Source: Candidatus Poseidoniaceae archaeon (GTDB lineage: Archaea > Thermoplasmatota > Poseidoniia > Poseidoniales > Poseidoniaceae). From it: a stretch of DNA of 10,402 bases. Under the pieces are notes generated by a model. It worked only from the letters and a program-made list of their open reading frames with translations. It had not been told where the DNA came from and did no database searches. The stretch spans positions 1-10,402 of the forward strand of contig JAKMFF010000014.1 of assembly GCA_022425585.1 (NCBI GenBank), in the 5' to 3' direction. The position numbers were made by a program, and so were the translations under genes. Below are positions 1-6,592 of the stretch, piece by piece. The first letter of the stretch is position 1. Every line of letters begins with the position of its first letter.

Positions 1-223
1 GAGACAGATAATTGATATGCCTCTGGAGAGTCTTTGAGTAAACGAAATACATGTTCTGCTCGTAAATATACACACGAAAATCAGGATAACCCCTTCTAAA
101 ATACCAAGGTACTGCACATTATTACCAGAAGACATGGTTGTATTATACTTTCCAATTCAGTTGTCGAATCAAGATAATTCCAGCGTCCCCACTTGATTAA
201 TATTGAACGGCAATGGGGAGACC
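1..223. other. Upstream region without a clear gene
   Basis: No gene can be supported here. All three plus-strand frames meet stops within the first 40 bases, so at most the last few codons of an upstream gene could be present. Two minus-strand frames stay open to the left edge (from an ATG at 135 and an ATG at 52), but both are too short to judge. Two AT-rich boxes could serve the downstream DUF805 gene: TATTATAC at 141-148, which would give a leader of about 50 bases, and TTAATATT at about 197-204, which would put transcription start close to the ATG at 224. I cannot choose between them. Confidence 0.4.
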
Positions 224-658
224 ATGGGTGCAAAAATAGCATTTAAGAGAACCGTATATTCGAGCCTTCAACAATATTTTGTCTTCAGAGGTCGAGCAAG
301 CAAAACTGAATTTTGGTATTTCTTTCTCAGTTTCGTTCTAACAGCCATATCAATTCAAGCTGCAAATTTGGCTGCAATGTATGGTGGGCACTTCGGGGTT
401 GTAGGGATGGTCTTCGATGCTACGGCGCCATTTCTGATGATTTTACTCTCCATTGCTCTACTCGGTTCATTCCTTCCGCTTCTGTCAGTATCTATCCGAC
501 GGCTGCATGATCTTGGAAAATCTGGATGGGTGTTATTGATTGTACTTATTCCAATTGTAGGAGTTGTTTTACTTCTTTTTTGGTTTACATTGGATGGTGA
601 GGCAATTGAGAACGACTACGGCCATATTCCTTCTAACCATTTAATCGGAGGTGAATGA
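224..658 (+). CDS. DUF805 family inner-membrane protein
   Basis: Small multi-pass membrane protein of the DUF805 family (144 residues), whose biochemical role is not established. The family hallmarks are all visible: the N-terminal F-x-F-x-G-R-A-S-x-x-E-F-W block (residues 19-31), the IRRLHDLGKSGW block (91-102), and the closing N-D-Y-G (130-133). Four hydrophobic stretches are seen, at about 31-50, 56-66, 68-88 and 102-121. The ATG at 224 is preferred over an in-frame TTG at 203 because the family usually begins only about 15-20 residues before the FRGRAS block, and a purine-rich GGGGAG lies just upstream. Its last codons carry the ribosome site of the next gene, so the two are probably cotranscribed. 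The family call is firm; function is unknown. Confidence 0.88.
   Translation: MGAKIAFKRTVYSSLQQYFVFRGRASKTEFWYFFLSFVLTAISIQAANLAAMYGGHFGVVGMVFDATAPFLMILLSIALLGSFLPLLSVSIRRLHDLGKSGWVLLIVLIPIVGVVLLLFWFTLDGEAIENDYGHIPSNHLIGGE
647..654 (+). promoter_or_regulatory. Strong Shine-Dalgarno site within the DUF805 gene end
   Basis: GGAGGTGA is a full match to the anti-Shine-Dalgarno end of archaeal 16S rRNA. It overlaps the last codons of the DUF805 gene and sits 8 bases before a GTG at 663. It decides the start of the lipoprotein gene (663, not the GTG at 651 that lies inside the motif) and implies translation from a shared transcript. Most other genes in the window lack such a site. Confidence 0.7.
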
Positions 659-662
659 CTTG

Positions 663-1073
663 GTGAAAATGGAAATTACACTTATCTCGTTGATCTTGTT
701 ATGCTCACTCACTGGATGCCTGGGTGGAGATCGCAGTGATGATCTTGTAGAAGCTGATGGAATAGCTCATGGAGATGTTCCCTCACCGCTAGGAGAATGG
801 TATTATCAGGAAGACTTGGTTGCCAATATAAGTGAAGATGGATCTTTGGCCACCGGAGAAGGAGAGTCAGGTACGTGGAGCTCGAACAACAGTGTCATCA
901 CGACTTCAATTGAGATCAATGAAGATGATGAATTCAACTATTCTGTTGAAGGAGATTGGTTGTGGTTGAAAACTGTCGCAGATGATGAGTGCCAACCGCT
1001 GTCATCCGAACCCATCAGTGAAGATGAATGGGATGCAAGAGTAAGCGAACAGACTCCTGCTTCATTCTGTTAA
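663..1073 (+). CDS. Small secreted lipoprotein, function unknown
   Basis: A 136-residue predicted lipoprotein. A short hydrophobic signal (residues 5-16) ends in the lipobox L-T-G-C (16-19), so Cys19 would be the lipidated N-terminus, followed by a Gly-Gly-Asp linker. The mature part is strongly acidic. It has a G-E-W ... G-T-W ... Y-S-V-E-G-D-W-L-W-L pattern (44-102), which resembles the strand spacing of small lipocalin-like or META-like beta barrels; that is only a shape resemblance. Two cysteines (110 and 136, the last residue) could pair. GTG 663 is chosen from the Shine-Dalgarno spacing; TTG 660 and ATG 669 are alternatives. The gene lies directly behind the DUF805 gene. I do not recognise a named family. 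Confidence 0.72.
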   Translation: MKMEITLISLILLCSLTGCLGGDRSDDLVEADGIAHGDVPSPLGEWYYQEDLVANISEDGSLATGEGESGTWSSNNSVITTSIEINEDDEFNYSVEGDWLWLKTVADDECQPLSSEPISEDEWDARVSEQTPASFC

Positions 1074-1266
1074 CCAACTTACCGCAAAAAAGCCAATTCA
1101 TAGAAATCAGATTCCGCTTTTCATTGCATGGGCTCCCCTTGCAATACCCAGCTGTTGGAAGGGTACCCTCTGATGACACGCCAATACATTGGGTATACAG
1201 AGGGTGTTCGGTAGGTTACACCAGTGTTACAATAGCTAAATATACGAGCCTACGAAGTAAATACAC
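1074..1266. other. Intergenic region with competing inverted repeats
   Basis: No convincing gene lies here. The region holds two crossing inverted repeats. ACCCTCTG (1165-1172) pairs with CAGAGGGT (1198-1205), extendable by two G-U pairs. ATACCCA (1144-1150) pairs with TGGGTAT (1190-1196). A small CCAAT-AC-ATTGG dyad (1181-1192) lies inside. Because the first two stems interleave, they could form a pseudoknot or be alternative folds. Two direct copies of GTTAC (1215-1219 and 1226-1230) follow, 11 bases apart, just before a TATA-like box. Confidence 0.5.
1237..1244 (+). promoter_or_regulatory. TATA-like box of the SGNH lipoprotein gene
   Basis: TAAATATA is centred about 26 bases before the ATG at 1267, the usual distance from an archaeal TATA box to the transcription start. 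No Shine-Dalgarno site precedes the ATG. Together these suggest a leaderless transcript starting at or next to the start codon. Inferred from spacing only. Confidence 0.5.
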
Positions 1267-2133
1267 ATGAGCAAAAAGGTTGTTTTTCTTGTCATCACAT
1301 TGATGTTTATGGTTTCTTTATCCGGGTGTTTGGGTCGTGGCGGAGGAAACAATGGGAATGACAAAAACATGGGTTCGCCCGAAGAAGTCAAATCTGAAGA
1401 TTACAATGTTCTTTACATCGGCCACAGCTTCGGACGAGTTTTTGCTGAAACACTTCAGGATTATGCCCATACCACAGGGTTCACAGATCACGCACAGTAC
1501 ATCGAAATGAGCGGAGGCGCTTCAGGTGCCCCCGATGCATTATGGGAAGACGACGGCCACCGTGAGAACATCAAGGCTTACTTGGATACTGGTGAGATTG
1601 ATGTGTTGATCATGATCTGTTGTTCGGTTGAATTCATCGAAACAGGGGGGCAGTCTGACGAAGCAATTTGGAACTTTACGGATTATGCTTTGGACAAAAA
1701 CCCAGATACCCGCATTGGGCTTTCGATGCTTTGGAAAGATTTTCCCGGACAATATGAGAACGCAAGCGAACATAAGGACGGAAGCGAATTTTTGTATGAT
1801 TCTTGGGTTCGGCTGGCCTCTAACTTAAGTTCTGATTATCCTGGTGCAGATATTTTTACGTTCAATCACGGGGCGGTTGCGTATGAATTACGAGACATGT
1901 TTGAAACAGAACAACTTGAGGATGATCTCAATCAACTCATAGGTCAAAAAGCAACTTCTGTCTTTGATGACGAAAAGGGGCACGCAGGCCAAATGATGAT
2001 CGATACTGGAACACTGATTTGGCTTAATGCTGTTCATGAAGTTGATCCGATGGATATGCCAGAATTTACCCAATGGAACAACGACATTCGAGTCATCGCA
2101 GACGCCCTTCTAAATGAGGAAAATCAAGACTAG
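1267..2133 (+). CDS. SGNH/GDSL-hydrolase-like lipoprotein
   Basis: A 288-residue predicted exported lipoprotein. The signal peptide ends in the lipobox L-S-G-C (18-21), so Cys21 is the probable lipid anchor, followed by a Gly/Asn-rich linker (22-35). The mature domain begins V-L-Y-I-G-H-S-F (48-55), the SGNH block I pattern with Ser54 as likely nucleophile. S-G-G-A-S-G (82-87) is a candidate oxyanion block. D-D-E-K-G-H (234-239) followed by a helix is a candidate Asp-His block, with His239 as the likely base. The canonical block III G-x-N-D is not obvious; I-M-I-C-C-S (115-120) stands at that place. SGNH enzymes cleave esters on carbohydrates, lipids or other substrates; the substrate here is not visible. 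It should act on the outer cell face. It seems to have its own promoter, and the protease gene follows at once in the same frame. Confidence 0.65.
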   Translation: MSKKVVFLVITLMFMVSLSGCLGRGGGNNGNDKNMGSPEEVKSEDYNVLYIGHSFGRVFAETLQDYAHTTGFTDHAQYIEMSGGASGAPDALWEDDGHRENIKAYLDTGEIDVLIMICCSVEFIETGGQSDEAIWNFTDYALDKNPDTRIGLSMLWKDFPGQYENASEHKDGSEFLYDSWVRLASNLSSDYPGADIFTFNHGAVAYELRDMFETEQLEDDLNQLIGQKATSVFDDEKGHAGQMMIDTGTLIWLNAVHEVDPMDMPEFTQWNNDIRVIADALLNEENQD

Positions 2134-2148
2134 CGACACATCGCTGAA

Positions 2149-3000
2149 TTGCTGGGATTGTGGGTATTGATCCTAGTTTGTTGGACGGTTTATCGGCAGG
2201 TTTCACTACCCTATATCGAACCGTCAGGGAGCATGAAATTTTATTTTGCACAAGTCATTTTTCAGCCGATTATTTTTCTTTTACCAATCTTTCTGTACTG
2301 GAAGTTTGTACGAAAGGAAACCGCAACACTAGTTCGGTTTTTTTCCGATTATTCTACCAAGAAATCATTCATCTTTTGGGCCTTAGTAATTGGAATTGTA
2401 TTGATAATAATGGAACTCATTTTGCTTTTATCAATCCAGTATGCGATATTTGATTCTGGATTTTTTGGTTCCACTGAGCTTGAATTTGATTTTGGCTTTT
2501 TGGACACAGAATCATGGTCACATTATCTGGTAATGGCCTTGTCAAATCTGTTAGTTGTAGCGGTCGTCGAAGAGTTCGTTTTCCGAGGTTTCTTCCAAAA
2601 TCAATTTGAGAAAGTATTGCCCAAGTGGCAATCGCTTGCTTTGGCATCAATCCTATTTGGATTAATGCACCTTCCAATCGCCATAATTATTTATGATTTG
2701 GAGGGTTTGTGGCTAATATATAGCTTAATTGAATGGATTGGAGTTGGTATGATTATCGGCTATTCATATCAAATTTCTAGAAATATTTGGGTGCCTATTT
2801 TCTGGCATGGTTTGCACAATGTGTTAGTGGGTACATTCACTTGGCGTTTTGTACAACTTGAGAAAGTACCTTCTGAAACGGTTATATTCTCAGTGATGAC
2901 TTTAGACAAAATTGTTTACTTTACCACGACCATGTTACTACTCTACAAATTAAGAAAAAGATTCCAAAACCCCGAAATTTTCACCATTAGTCAAAAGTAA
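2149..3000 (+). CDS. CPBP-family intramembrane metalloprotease
   Basis: Multi-pass membrane protein of the CPBP (Abi/CAAX prenyl protease-like) family, about 283 residues. The glutamate/histidine active-site set is complete: E-E-x-x-x-R (E141, E142, R146), F-x-x-x-H (F170, H174) and H-x-x-x-N (H220, N224). Hydrophobic helices lie at about 2-18, 33-52, 74-98, 126-141, 162-181, 188-206 and 245-266. Members cleave substrates in the membrane; related archaeal and bacterial proteins serve envelope maintenance, prenyl-protein processing or immunity to peptides, and nothing here picks one. The start is doubtful. The frame is continuous with the preceding gene across its TAG (2131-2133); the first possible starts are TTG at 2149, 2158 and 2167 without a ribosome site. 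The first ATG (2233) would remove helix 1. The sequence is visibly more AT-rich than its neighbours. Confidence 0.85.
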   Translation: MLGLWVLILVCWTVYRQVSLPYIEPSGSMKFYFAQVIFQPIIFLLPIFLYWKFVRKETATLVRFFSDYSTKKSFIFWALVIGIVLIIMELILLLSIQYAIFDSGFFGSTELEFDFGFLDTESWSHYLVMALSNLLVVAVVEEFVFRGFFQNQFEKVLPKWQSLALASILFGLMHLPIAIIIYDLEGLWLIYSLIEWIGVGMIIGYSYQISRNIWVPIFWHGLHNVLVGTFTWRFVQLEKVPSETVIFSVMTLDKIVYFTTTMLLLYKLRKRFQNPEIFTISQK

Positions 3001-3010
3001 ATGATTTTGT

Positions 3011-3020
3011 GAGGTTTTTG
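3011..3020 (+). terminator. Possible T-tract terminator between convergent genes
   Basis: The 46-base gap between the protease gene and the convergent dihydrouridine synthase gene holds a plus-strand TTTTT run (3015-3019) and a shorter TTTT just before it. Archaeal termination often needs only a T-tract. No hairpin is seen. Confidence 0.35.
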
Positions 3021-3046
3021 ACATGGAAACTGAATAATCACTCTAC

Positions 3047-4081
3047 TCAGAAGGCAGTATCACCAACAAGAAATTCACTTATCGCTCGAGCAAAATCTTC
3101 AGGGGTAGGCATTTCATGCATTATTGAGCGTATTTTTTTACCACCAGGTAGGCCCTTTGTGAAGGCTACAGCATGTCTTTGCATCCATCTTGCTTGAATA
3201 CCGACTGTTGTATGAGATAATTCGATGTAACGGTCCCAACACCATTTTCTAGTGGCGAAGGCTTTGCCAGTTTCATCAAAGTCAAACCATTCATCATTGG
3301 CTTTAACCCAAGGTAAATCGGTTTCTTCCATCCAACCCAGTCCAACCTTCATTTCACCAAACATTGCTGGCCTGCCAATTGCTCCACGCCCAATCATCAA
3401 TCCAGAAGCATTGGTTACAGTCAAGCAGTCAGTGGCACTTTTAGCGTCCACAACATCACCATTCGCAATTACTGGGACTTCAACTGAATCAACGACTTGT
3501 TTGATGTAATCCCAATCAGCTTGGCCAGAATAACGTTGTTTCAATGTTCGCCCATGAACACATAATCGGCTGGTTCCTACATCTTCTAAGCGTTGACAAA
3601 TTTCAATCGCATTATGCTGATTTGCACCAGTACCAAGCCGCATTTTTGCCGTTACTGGGACCTCGACATTATCGATTATCCCACTTACCATAGACACCAG
3701 ATCATCCGGCTGGCCCATTAGAGCTGCACCGGCACAAATCTTGGTTACCTTAGGGGCTGGACAACCAAAGTTTAGGTCAATAATATCACAACTTGGCGCT
3801 AACATTTCTGCAGCAGTCACCATGTCTTCAGCATTGCCGCCAAATATTTGAGGAATAAACGGCACTTCAGTTTCATGAGATTCCATTTTTCGCCAAGATA
3901 CCGCAGCCTCCCTACTTAGCGCAGTACTATTGGTGAACTCAGTTATTGTGACATCAGCGCCGCAGTCCTTGGCTAACAAGCGAAAGGGTAGGTCGGTAAC
4001 TCCAGACATTGGGGCGAGAAATAACGGTCGTTCTCCGCCATCCCATTCTCCAAATTTCTGACCGATTAAGTCGCTCATCAT
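3047..4081 (-). CDS. dus: tRNA-dihydrouridine synthase
   Basis: FMN-dependent enzyme reducing uridine to dihydrouridine in tRNA, 344 residues, close to the usual family length. It has a TIM-barrel half with A-P-M-S-G-V-T-D (23-30), the Q-I-F-G strand (78-81), D-L-N-F-G-C-P-A-P-K (102-111) with Cys107 as the catalytic proton donor, K-M-R-L-G (146-150), H-G-R-T (176-179), and the phosphate-binding N-G-D (207-209) and G-R-G-A-I-G-R-P (231-238). The C-terminal part (about 255-340) is the helical tRNA-binding domain. It looks closest to the DusB/NifR3 type, but the tRNA position modified cannot be read from sequence alone. ATG 4081 is chosen, with ATG 4078 next to it. A longer start at 4156 would overlap the upstream regulator and add residues not typical of the family. 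A CCTTG-GT-CAAGG dyad (4083-4094) sits right before the start. Probably cotranscribed with the upstream regulator gene (43-base gap). Confidence 0.92.
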   Translation of the reverse strand: MMSDLIGQKFGEWDGGERPLFLAPMSGVTDLPFRLLAKDCGADVTITEFTNSTALSREAAVSWRKMESHETEVPFIPQIFGGNAEDMVTAAEMLAPSCDIIDLNFGCPAPKVTKICAGAALMGQPDDLVSMVSGIIDNVEVPVTAKMRLGTGANQHNAIEICQRLEDVGTSRLCVHGRTLKQRYSGQADWDYIKQVVDSVEVPVIANGDVVDAKSATDCLTVTNASGLMIGRGAIGRPAMFGEMKVGLGWMEETDLPWVKANDEWFDFDETGKAFATRKWCWDRYIELSHTTVGIQARWMQRHAVAFTKGLPGGKKIRSIMHEMPTPEDFARAISEFLVGDTAF

Positions 4082-4124
4082 ACCTTGGTCAAGGCGATTA
4101 TTTTTCAATGGTTGGCATAAATTG

Positions 4125-5231
4125 TCACGATAACTCAGATTCGAGCATTTCAGCAACTCTGCGCATTCTTCTAAGCACCCTATCTAGAGAATCTTGTACA
4201 TTACGCATTACTTGAGCAGCATCTTCACCATTCATTCTGTGACCTAAAGGTAATCTTCCACCCAGTAAATTCAGCAACAGCATCTGTTGTTGGGGGTCAA
4301 CATTTTTCATTTCCTCAACAACCTCATCAACATTCAACTTGCCTTTCTTCAATTTCATCAGTAGATTTGATTGTTGCTTGGCGCTAAGTAGGCGTTGAAA
4401 GCCACCTTTCTTGAGCATCCAATCCTCGCCTCTGCGCTGATGTTGGGTGGTCATTGCAGTCCACAATGAGACGCCTAAGCGGTCGGTTCTTGGGACTCTC
4501 TCTACCATGCCACTGCTGCGAAATCGCTCCATTATCCGTCCGATACGAGCCTTGGGTCCGCCTAGTAATTCGGTAGCCTCGTCAAGAGAAAGTGGTGAAT
4601 CTCTAGTCAGCAGTAGTTGGAATAACTGAACTGACTTTGAATCCGCTTTGGCTTCTTTGCCAGGCCGCTCGCCAAGTAGTCCAAAATCACCCATCCATTG
4701 GGACAATTGACTTTCCTCAGTTTCAGCCTGTAATGGGCGATGGTCAACAATTCCAACAGTCAATGGCGGGCTATCTTTTTCGGGTAATTCAAGAATTAAT
4801 CTTGGATTCTCTCGACCCCAATAATTCTCGATTAATTCAAGACGTTGACTCACAATAGTGCTAGATTGAGTGGTAAACAACTCGATTGCTTTAGACAGTG
4901 AACCGCCACGTAAGTAATATCTGCGCCACCCTTTTCCTTCATTGGTATAACCGATAATTCCTGACTGAACCAATCTAGTTAGATGATGGTTTAGCGAGGC
5001 GGGAGTAAGTGCTAATTCATCTGCTAGCATTTGTGCATCCCACCCGATTTCAGGTTGAGCAAATAAGTAATCGCGTAGTAGTCGATGAACCGGTCCAGCA
5101 ATACCATGGTCAGCCATATCCTCACCACGCTTTCTAACCAAGCATAAAGTGTCGATAAACCAAGTTACTAAACTGTCTAAGTCCCTGTCACTGGTCGGTA
5201 AAGAGATCTCTTGAACTCTGACTTTGAACAT
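4125..5231 (-). CDS. Double winged-helix transcriptional regulator
   Basis: A 368-residue predicted DNA-binding protein. The first winged-helix domain (about 44-108) is ArsR/MarR-like: an H-R-L-L-R-D-Y-L helix, L-A-D-E-L-A-L-T-P-A-S-L-N-H-H-L-T-R-L as helix-turn-helix, then a basic wing around G-K-G-W-R-R-Y-Y-L. A second, weaker winged helix spans about 200-258 (S-L-D-E-A-T-E-L-L-G-G-P-K-A-R-I-G-R-I-M). The C-terminal 100 residues are charged and helical (L-M-K-L-K-K-G-K; L-D-R-V-L-R-R-M-R-R), possibly a dimerisation coiled coil. No metal-binding Cys/His cluster is visible. ATG 5231 is preferred over an in-frame TTG at 5240. The stop lies 43 bases before the dihydrouridine synthase gene, so they probably share a transcript. 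The regulated genes and any ligand are unknown. Confidence 0.75.
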   Translation of the reverse strand: MFKVRVQEISLPTSDRDLDSLVTWFIDTLCLVRKRGEDMADHGIAGPVHRLLRDYLFAQPEIGWDAQMLADELALTPASLNHHLTRLVQSGIIGYTNEGKGWRRYYLRGGSLSKAIELFTTQSSTIVSQRLELIENYWGRENPRLILELPEKDSPPLTVGIVDHRPLQAETEESQLSQWMGDFGLLGERPGKEAKADSKSVQLFQLLLTRDSPLSLDEATELLGGPKARIGRIMERFRSSGMVERVPRTDRLGVSLWTAMTTQHQRRGEDWMLKKGGFQRLLSAKQQSNLLMKLKKGKLNVDEVVEEMKNVDPQQQMLLLNLLGGRLPLGHRMNGEDAAQVMRNVQDSLDRVLRRMRRVAEMLESELS

Positions 5232-5318
5232 GATGCTCAAACATTAGGCTACGCCGAGGGTCTTTGAATTCTATGCACTAAATGCCGCTTGAGAGGCGAA
5301 AAATAACACTGTTGTGCA
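5232..5318 (-). other. Intergenic region between two regulator genes
   Basis: Holds a minus-strand T-tract (see the terminator at 5299-5306) and two direct copies of TGCACTA on the plus strand (5274-5280 and 5315-5321), the second overlapping the stop codon of the upstream gene. An AT-rich stretch at about 5270-5283 could be a TATA-like box for the 368-residue regulator. None of these is strong. Confidence 0.3.
5299..5306 (-). terminator. Possible T-tract terminator after the hydrophobic winged-helix gene
   Basis: TTATTTTT on the minus strand lies about 13 bases past the stop of the 220-residue regulator. It fits an archaeal U-tract terminator and would separate that gene from the next one. 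No stem precedes it. Confidence 0.35.
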
Positions 5319-5981
5319 CTATCGGCGCTCATCAAGCCACTCGTAGTCAACACCATGGGTGCCATGCCATTCAATATTCATGTCAATATGCGGCATTAAC
5401 TCAATACGATCATCTCGCAGAATTCCTCTGCGCTTGAGTACCTTGACTGCTGAGTGAACAGTTGCTCTGGTTCGACCAATTCTTCTGGCTAGGTGAGCTT
5501 GGGAACGCGGGATTCCTTCCTTTACAATGTCTTCAATAATCAGCCTTTGAACTAATGATAAGCCGATTGGTAGAGCAGAAGCGGCGCGTTGTTCAGTAAC
5601 TGCAATCCCCTTGAGTACCTCTACTTGGCTCGGTGCTCCGGCAAAATAACAGGTGCGGCCGTTGACGGGCATTACCGTGATGCTCTTGCGTGTCTGAAGC
5701 ACATCTAGATGATGGCGTAATGTACCATTTGCCGTTGCTAAAGTAGATTGCAATTCACGATAGCAAAGCCCTGGGTGCTTTTCTAATGTCGAAAGAATTC
5801 TTCGACGCAAAGGGTGTTCTGAATTTCTAGCCTTGGTGGAAATTCCACCAAATGCCAGTGCTCCAACAGCACTTGCAGCAGCTGCCATACCGCTTGCAAC
5901 TCCAGTAATTCCGCCTGCAGCCCCAGCAATTCCAGCAGCCAACCAAGGACGCTGTCTTACCCATTGGGCTATTAGAGGCAT
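5319..5981 (-). CDS. Winged-helix regulator with hydrophobic N-terminus
   Basis: A 220-residue protein with two winged-helix domains behind a Gly/Ala-rich hydrophobic segment (about 14-46), long enough to cross or lie in the membrane and suggesting a membrane-tethered regulator. Domain one (about 54-114) runs H-P-L-R-R-R-I-L-S-T-L, then C-Y-R-E-L-Q-S-T-L-A-T-A-N-G-T-L-R-H-H-L (recognition helix) and a wing ending C-Y-F-A-G. Domain two (about 142-195) has L-A-R-R-I-G-R-T-R-A-T-V-H-S-A-V-K-V-L as helix-turn-helix. The C-terminus is acidic and aromatic. The ATG at 5981 is the first start in the frame. An AAGGAGA sits on the minus strand at 6004-5998, about 16 bases before it, further than usual. 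It lies 46 bases behind the HxlR gene on the same strand, so cotranscription is likely. Targets unknown. Confidence 0.7.
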   Translation of the reverse strand: MPLIAQWVRQRPWLAAGIAGAAGGITGVASGMAAAASAVGALAFGGISTKARNSEHPLRRRILSTLEKHPGLCYRELQSTLATANGTLRHHLDVLQTRKSITVMPVNGRTCYFAGAPSQVEVLKGIAVTEQRAASALPIGLSLVQRLIIEDIVKEGIPRSQAHLARRIGRTRATVHSAVKVLKRRGILRDDRIELMPHIDMNIEWHGTHGVDYEWLDERR

Positions 5982-6027
5982 AAGAGGAGGTTGGTGTTCT
6001 CCTTAGTTAAACCATCCACTAGGTGAA

Positions 6028-6477
6028 TCATTGAACAGATCCAGAGTGGAGCTTCAAGTGAGCAACAAGTGGTGAAAGCAATCTTCCACACATGACACCG
6101 TGTTCGCTAAGTGCGTAAGAAACCCTTACTGGTGGGCCCGCATCGACATTACGCAGAATTAACCCTTCCTCGGCAAGTAGGGTTAGTTTATCAGAAAGAG
6201 TCCTAGAAGAGATGCCTTCTAGCAGTGACTTCATTTCGTTGAATCTCCTTGGCCCGGCAATGTACAGGGTTGAAAGAATTTCAATAGTCCATCTTGAGCC
6301 AAAAACTTGTAACGCTTCTACTGCTGCTTGAACTTCCCAGTTGATATCATATGCATCACTGTTCGAATAATCTGCTAGTGCCGTTCTTATCGAGATGCCG
6401 TTTTGGATGGTGTCTTCAATCTTATTTTTTATTTCAGTGATAGAATCTTTGGAAATATGTTGAACAGGATTTGGCAT
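6028..6477 (-). CDS. HxlR-family winged-helix regulator
   Basis: A 149-residue transcription factor of the HxlR type. The domain runs from about 50 to 142: V-F-G-S-R-W-T-I-E-I-L (58-68), G-P-R-R-F-N-E-M (75-82), the recognition region G-I-S-S-R-T-L-S-D-K-L (88-98), E-E-G-L-I-L-R (103-109), and the wing P-P-V-R-V-S-Y-A-L-S-E-H-G (115-127), all standard for the family. The N-terminal 45 residues are an extra acidic helical extension, and the N-terminal redox cysteine of some HxlR proteins is absent; the only Cys is at 130. HxlR proteins bind short dyads as dimers and are often encoded divergently from their target. Here the divergent gene is the CD36-like protein, and the shared gap holds two matching dyads. 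Self-control plus control of that neighbour is my inference. Confidence 0.88.
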   Translation of the reverse strand: MPNPVQHISKDSITEIKNKIEDTIQNGISIRTALADYSNSDAYDINWEVQAAVEALQVFGSRWTIEILSTLYIAGPRRFNEMKSLLEGISSRTLSDKLTLLAEEGLILRNVDAGPPVRVSYALSEHGVMCGRLLSPLVAHLKLHSGSVQ

Positions 6478-6515
6478 AATATCACGGATGTTTCACGCCA
6501 AACTAACTTCCTTTT

Positions 6516-6530
6516 TTACACTTAGTGAAG
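6516..6530 (+). promoter_or_regulatory. Putative HxlR operator, copy 1 (HxlR promoter side)
   Basis: TTACACTTAGTGAAG is an imperfect dyad with core CACT-T-AGTG. It overlaps the TATA-like element proposed for the HxlR gene, a position suited to self-repression. It matches copy 2 (on the opposite strand) at 11 of the first 12 bases. Confidence 0.5.
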
Positions 6531-6579
6531 ACAAAAAACTCAAAATTAGTTCACCGAATCCTTAAATCTTGGGTATTTC

Positions 6580-6586
6580 TTTATAA
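6580..6586 (+). promoter_or_regulatory. TATA-like box of the CD36-like gene
   Basis: TTTATAA, centred about 38 bases before the ATG at 6622, predicts transcription start near 6609-6611 and a leader of about 11-13 bases. A purine-rich GGG lies upstream where a BRE could be. Confidence 0.55.
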
Positions 6587-6592
6587 TTTGAG

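Noticed and set aside
1..135. Two minus-strand frames open to the left edge (from ATG 135 and ATG 52)
   Set aside because: Only 45 and 17 codons are visible before the edge, and neither gives a recognisable protein start; open frames of this size occur by chance.
1028..1270. Plus-strand open frame over the lipoprotein end and the following gap
   Set aside because: It overlaps the lipoprotein gene out of frame, shows no domain or signal, and covers the inverted repeats and promoter of the next gene.
4082..4156. Longer N-terminus for the dihydrouridine synthase
   Set aside because: It would overlap the end of the upstream regulator gene by 32 bases and add 25 residues before the family's usual start; the ATG pair at 4081/4078 fits better.
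5984..6027. GAGGAGG followed by TTG-GTG on the plus strand, possibly a small gene
   Set aside because: The frame ends after 12 codons; the motif is probably a chance feature of the gap between two minus-strand genes.
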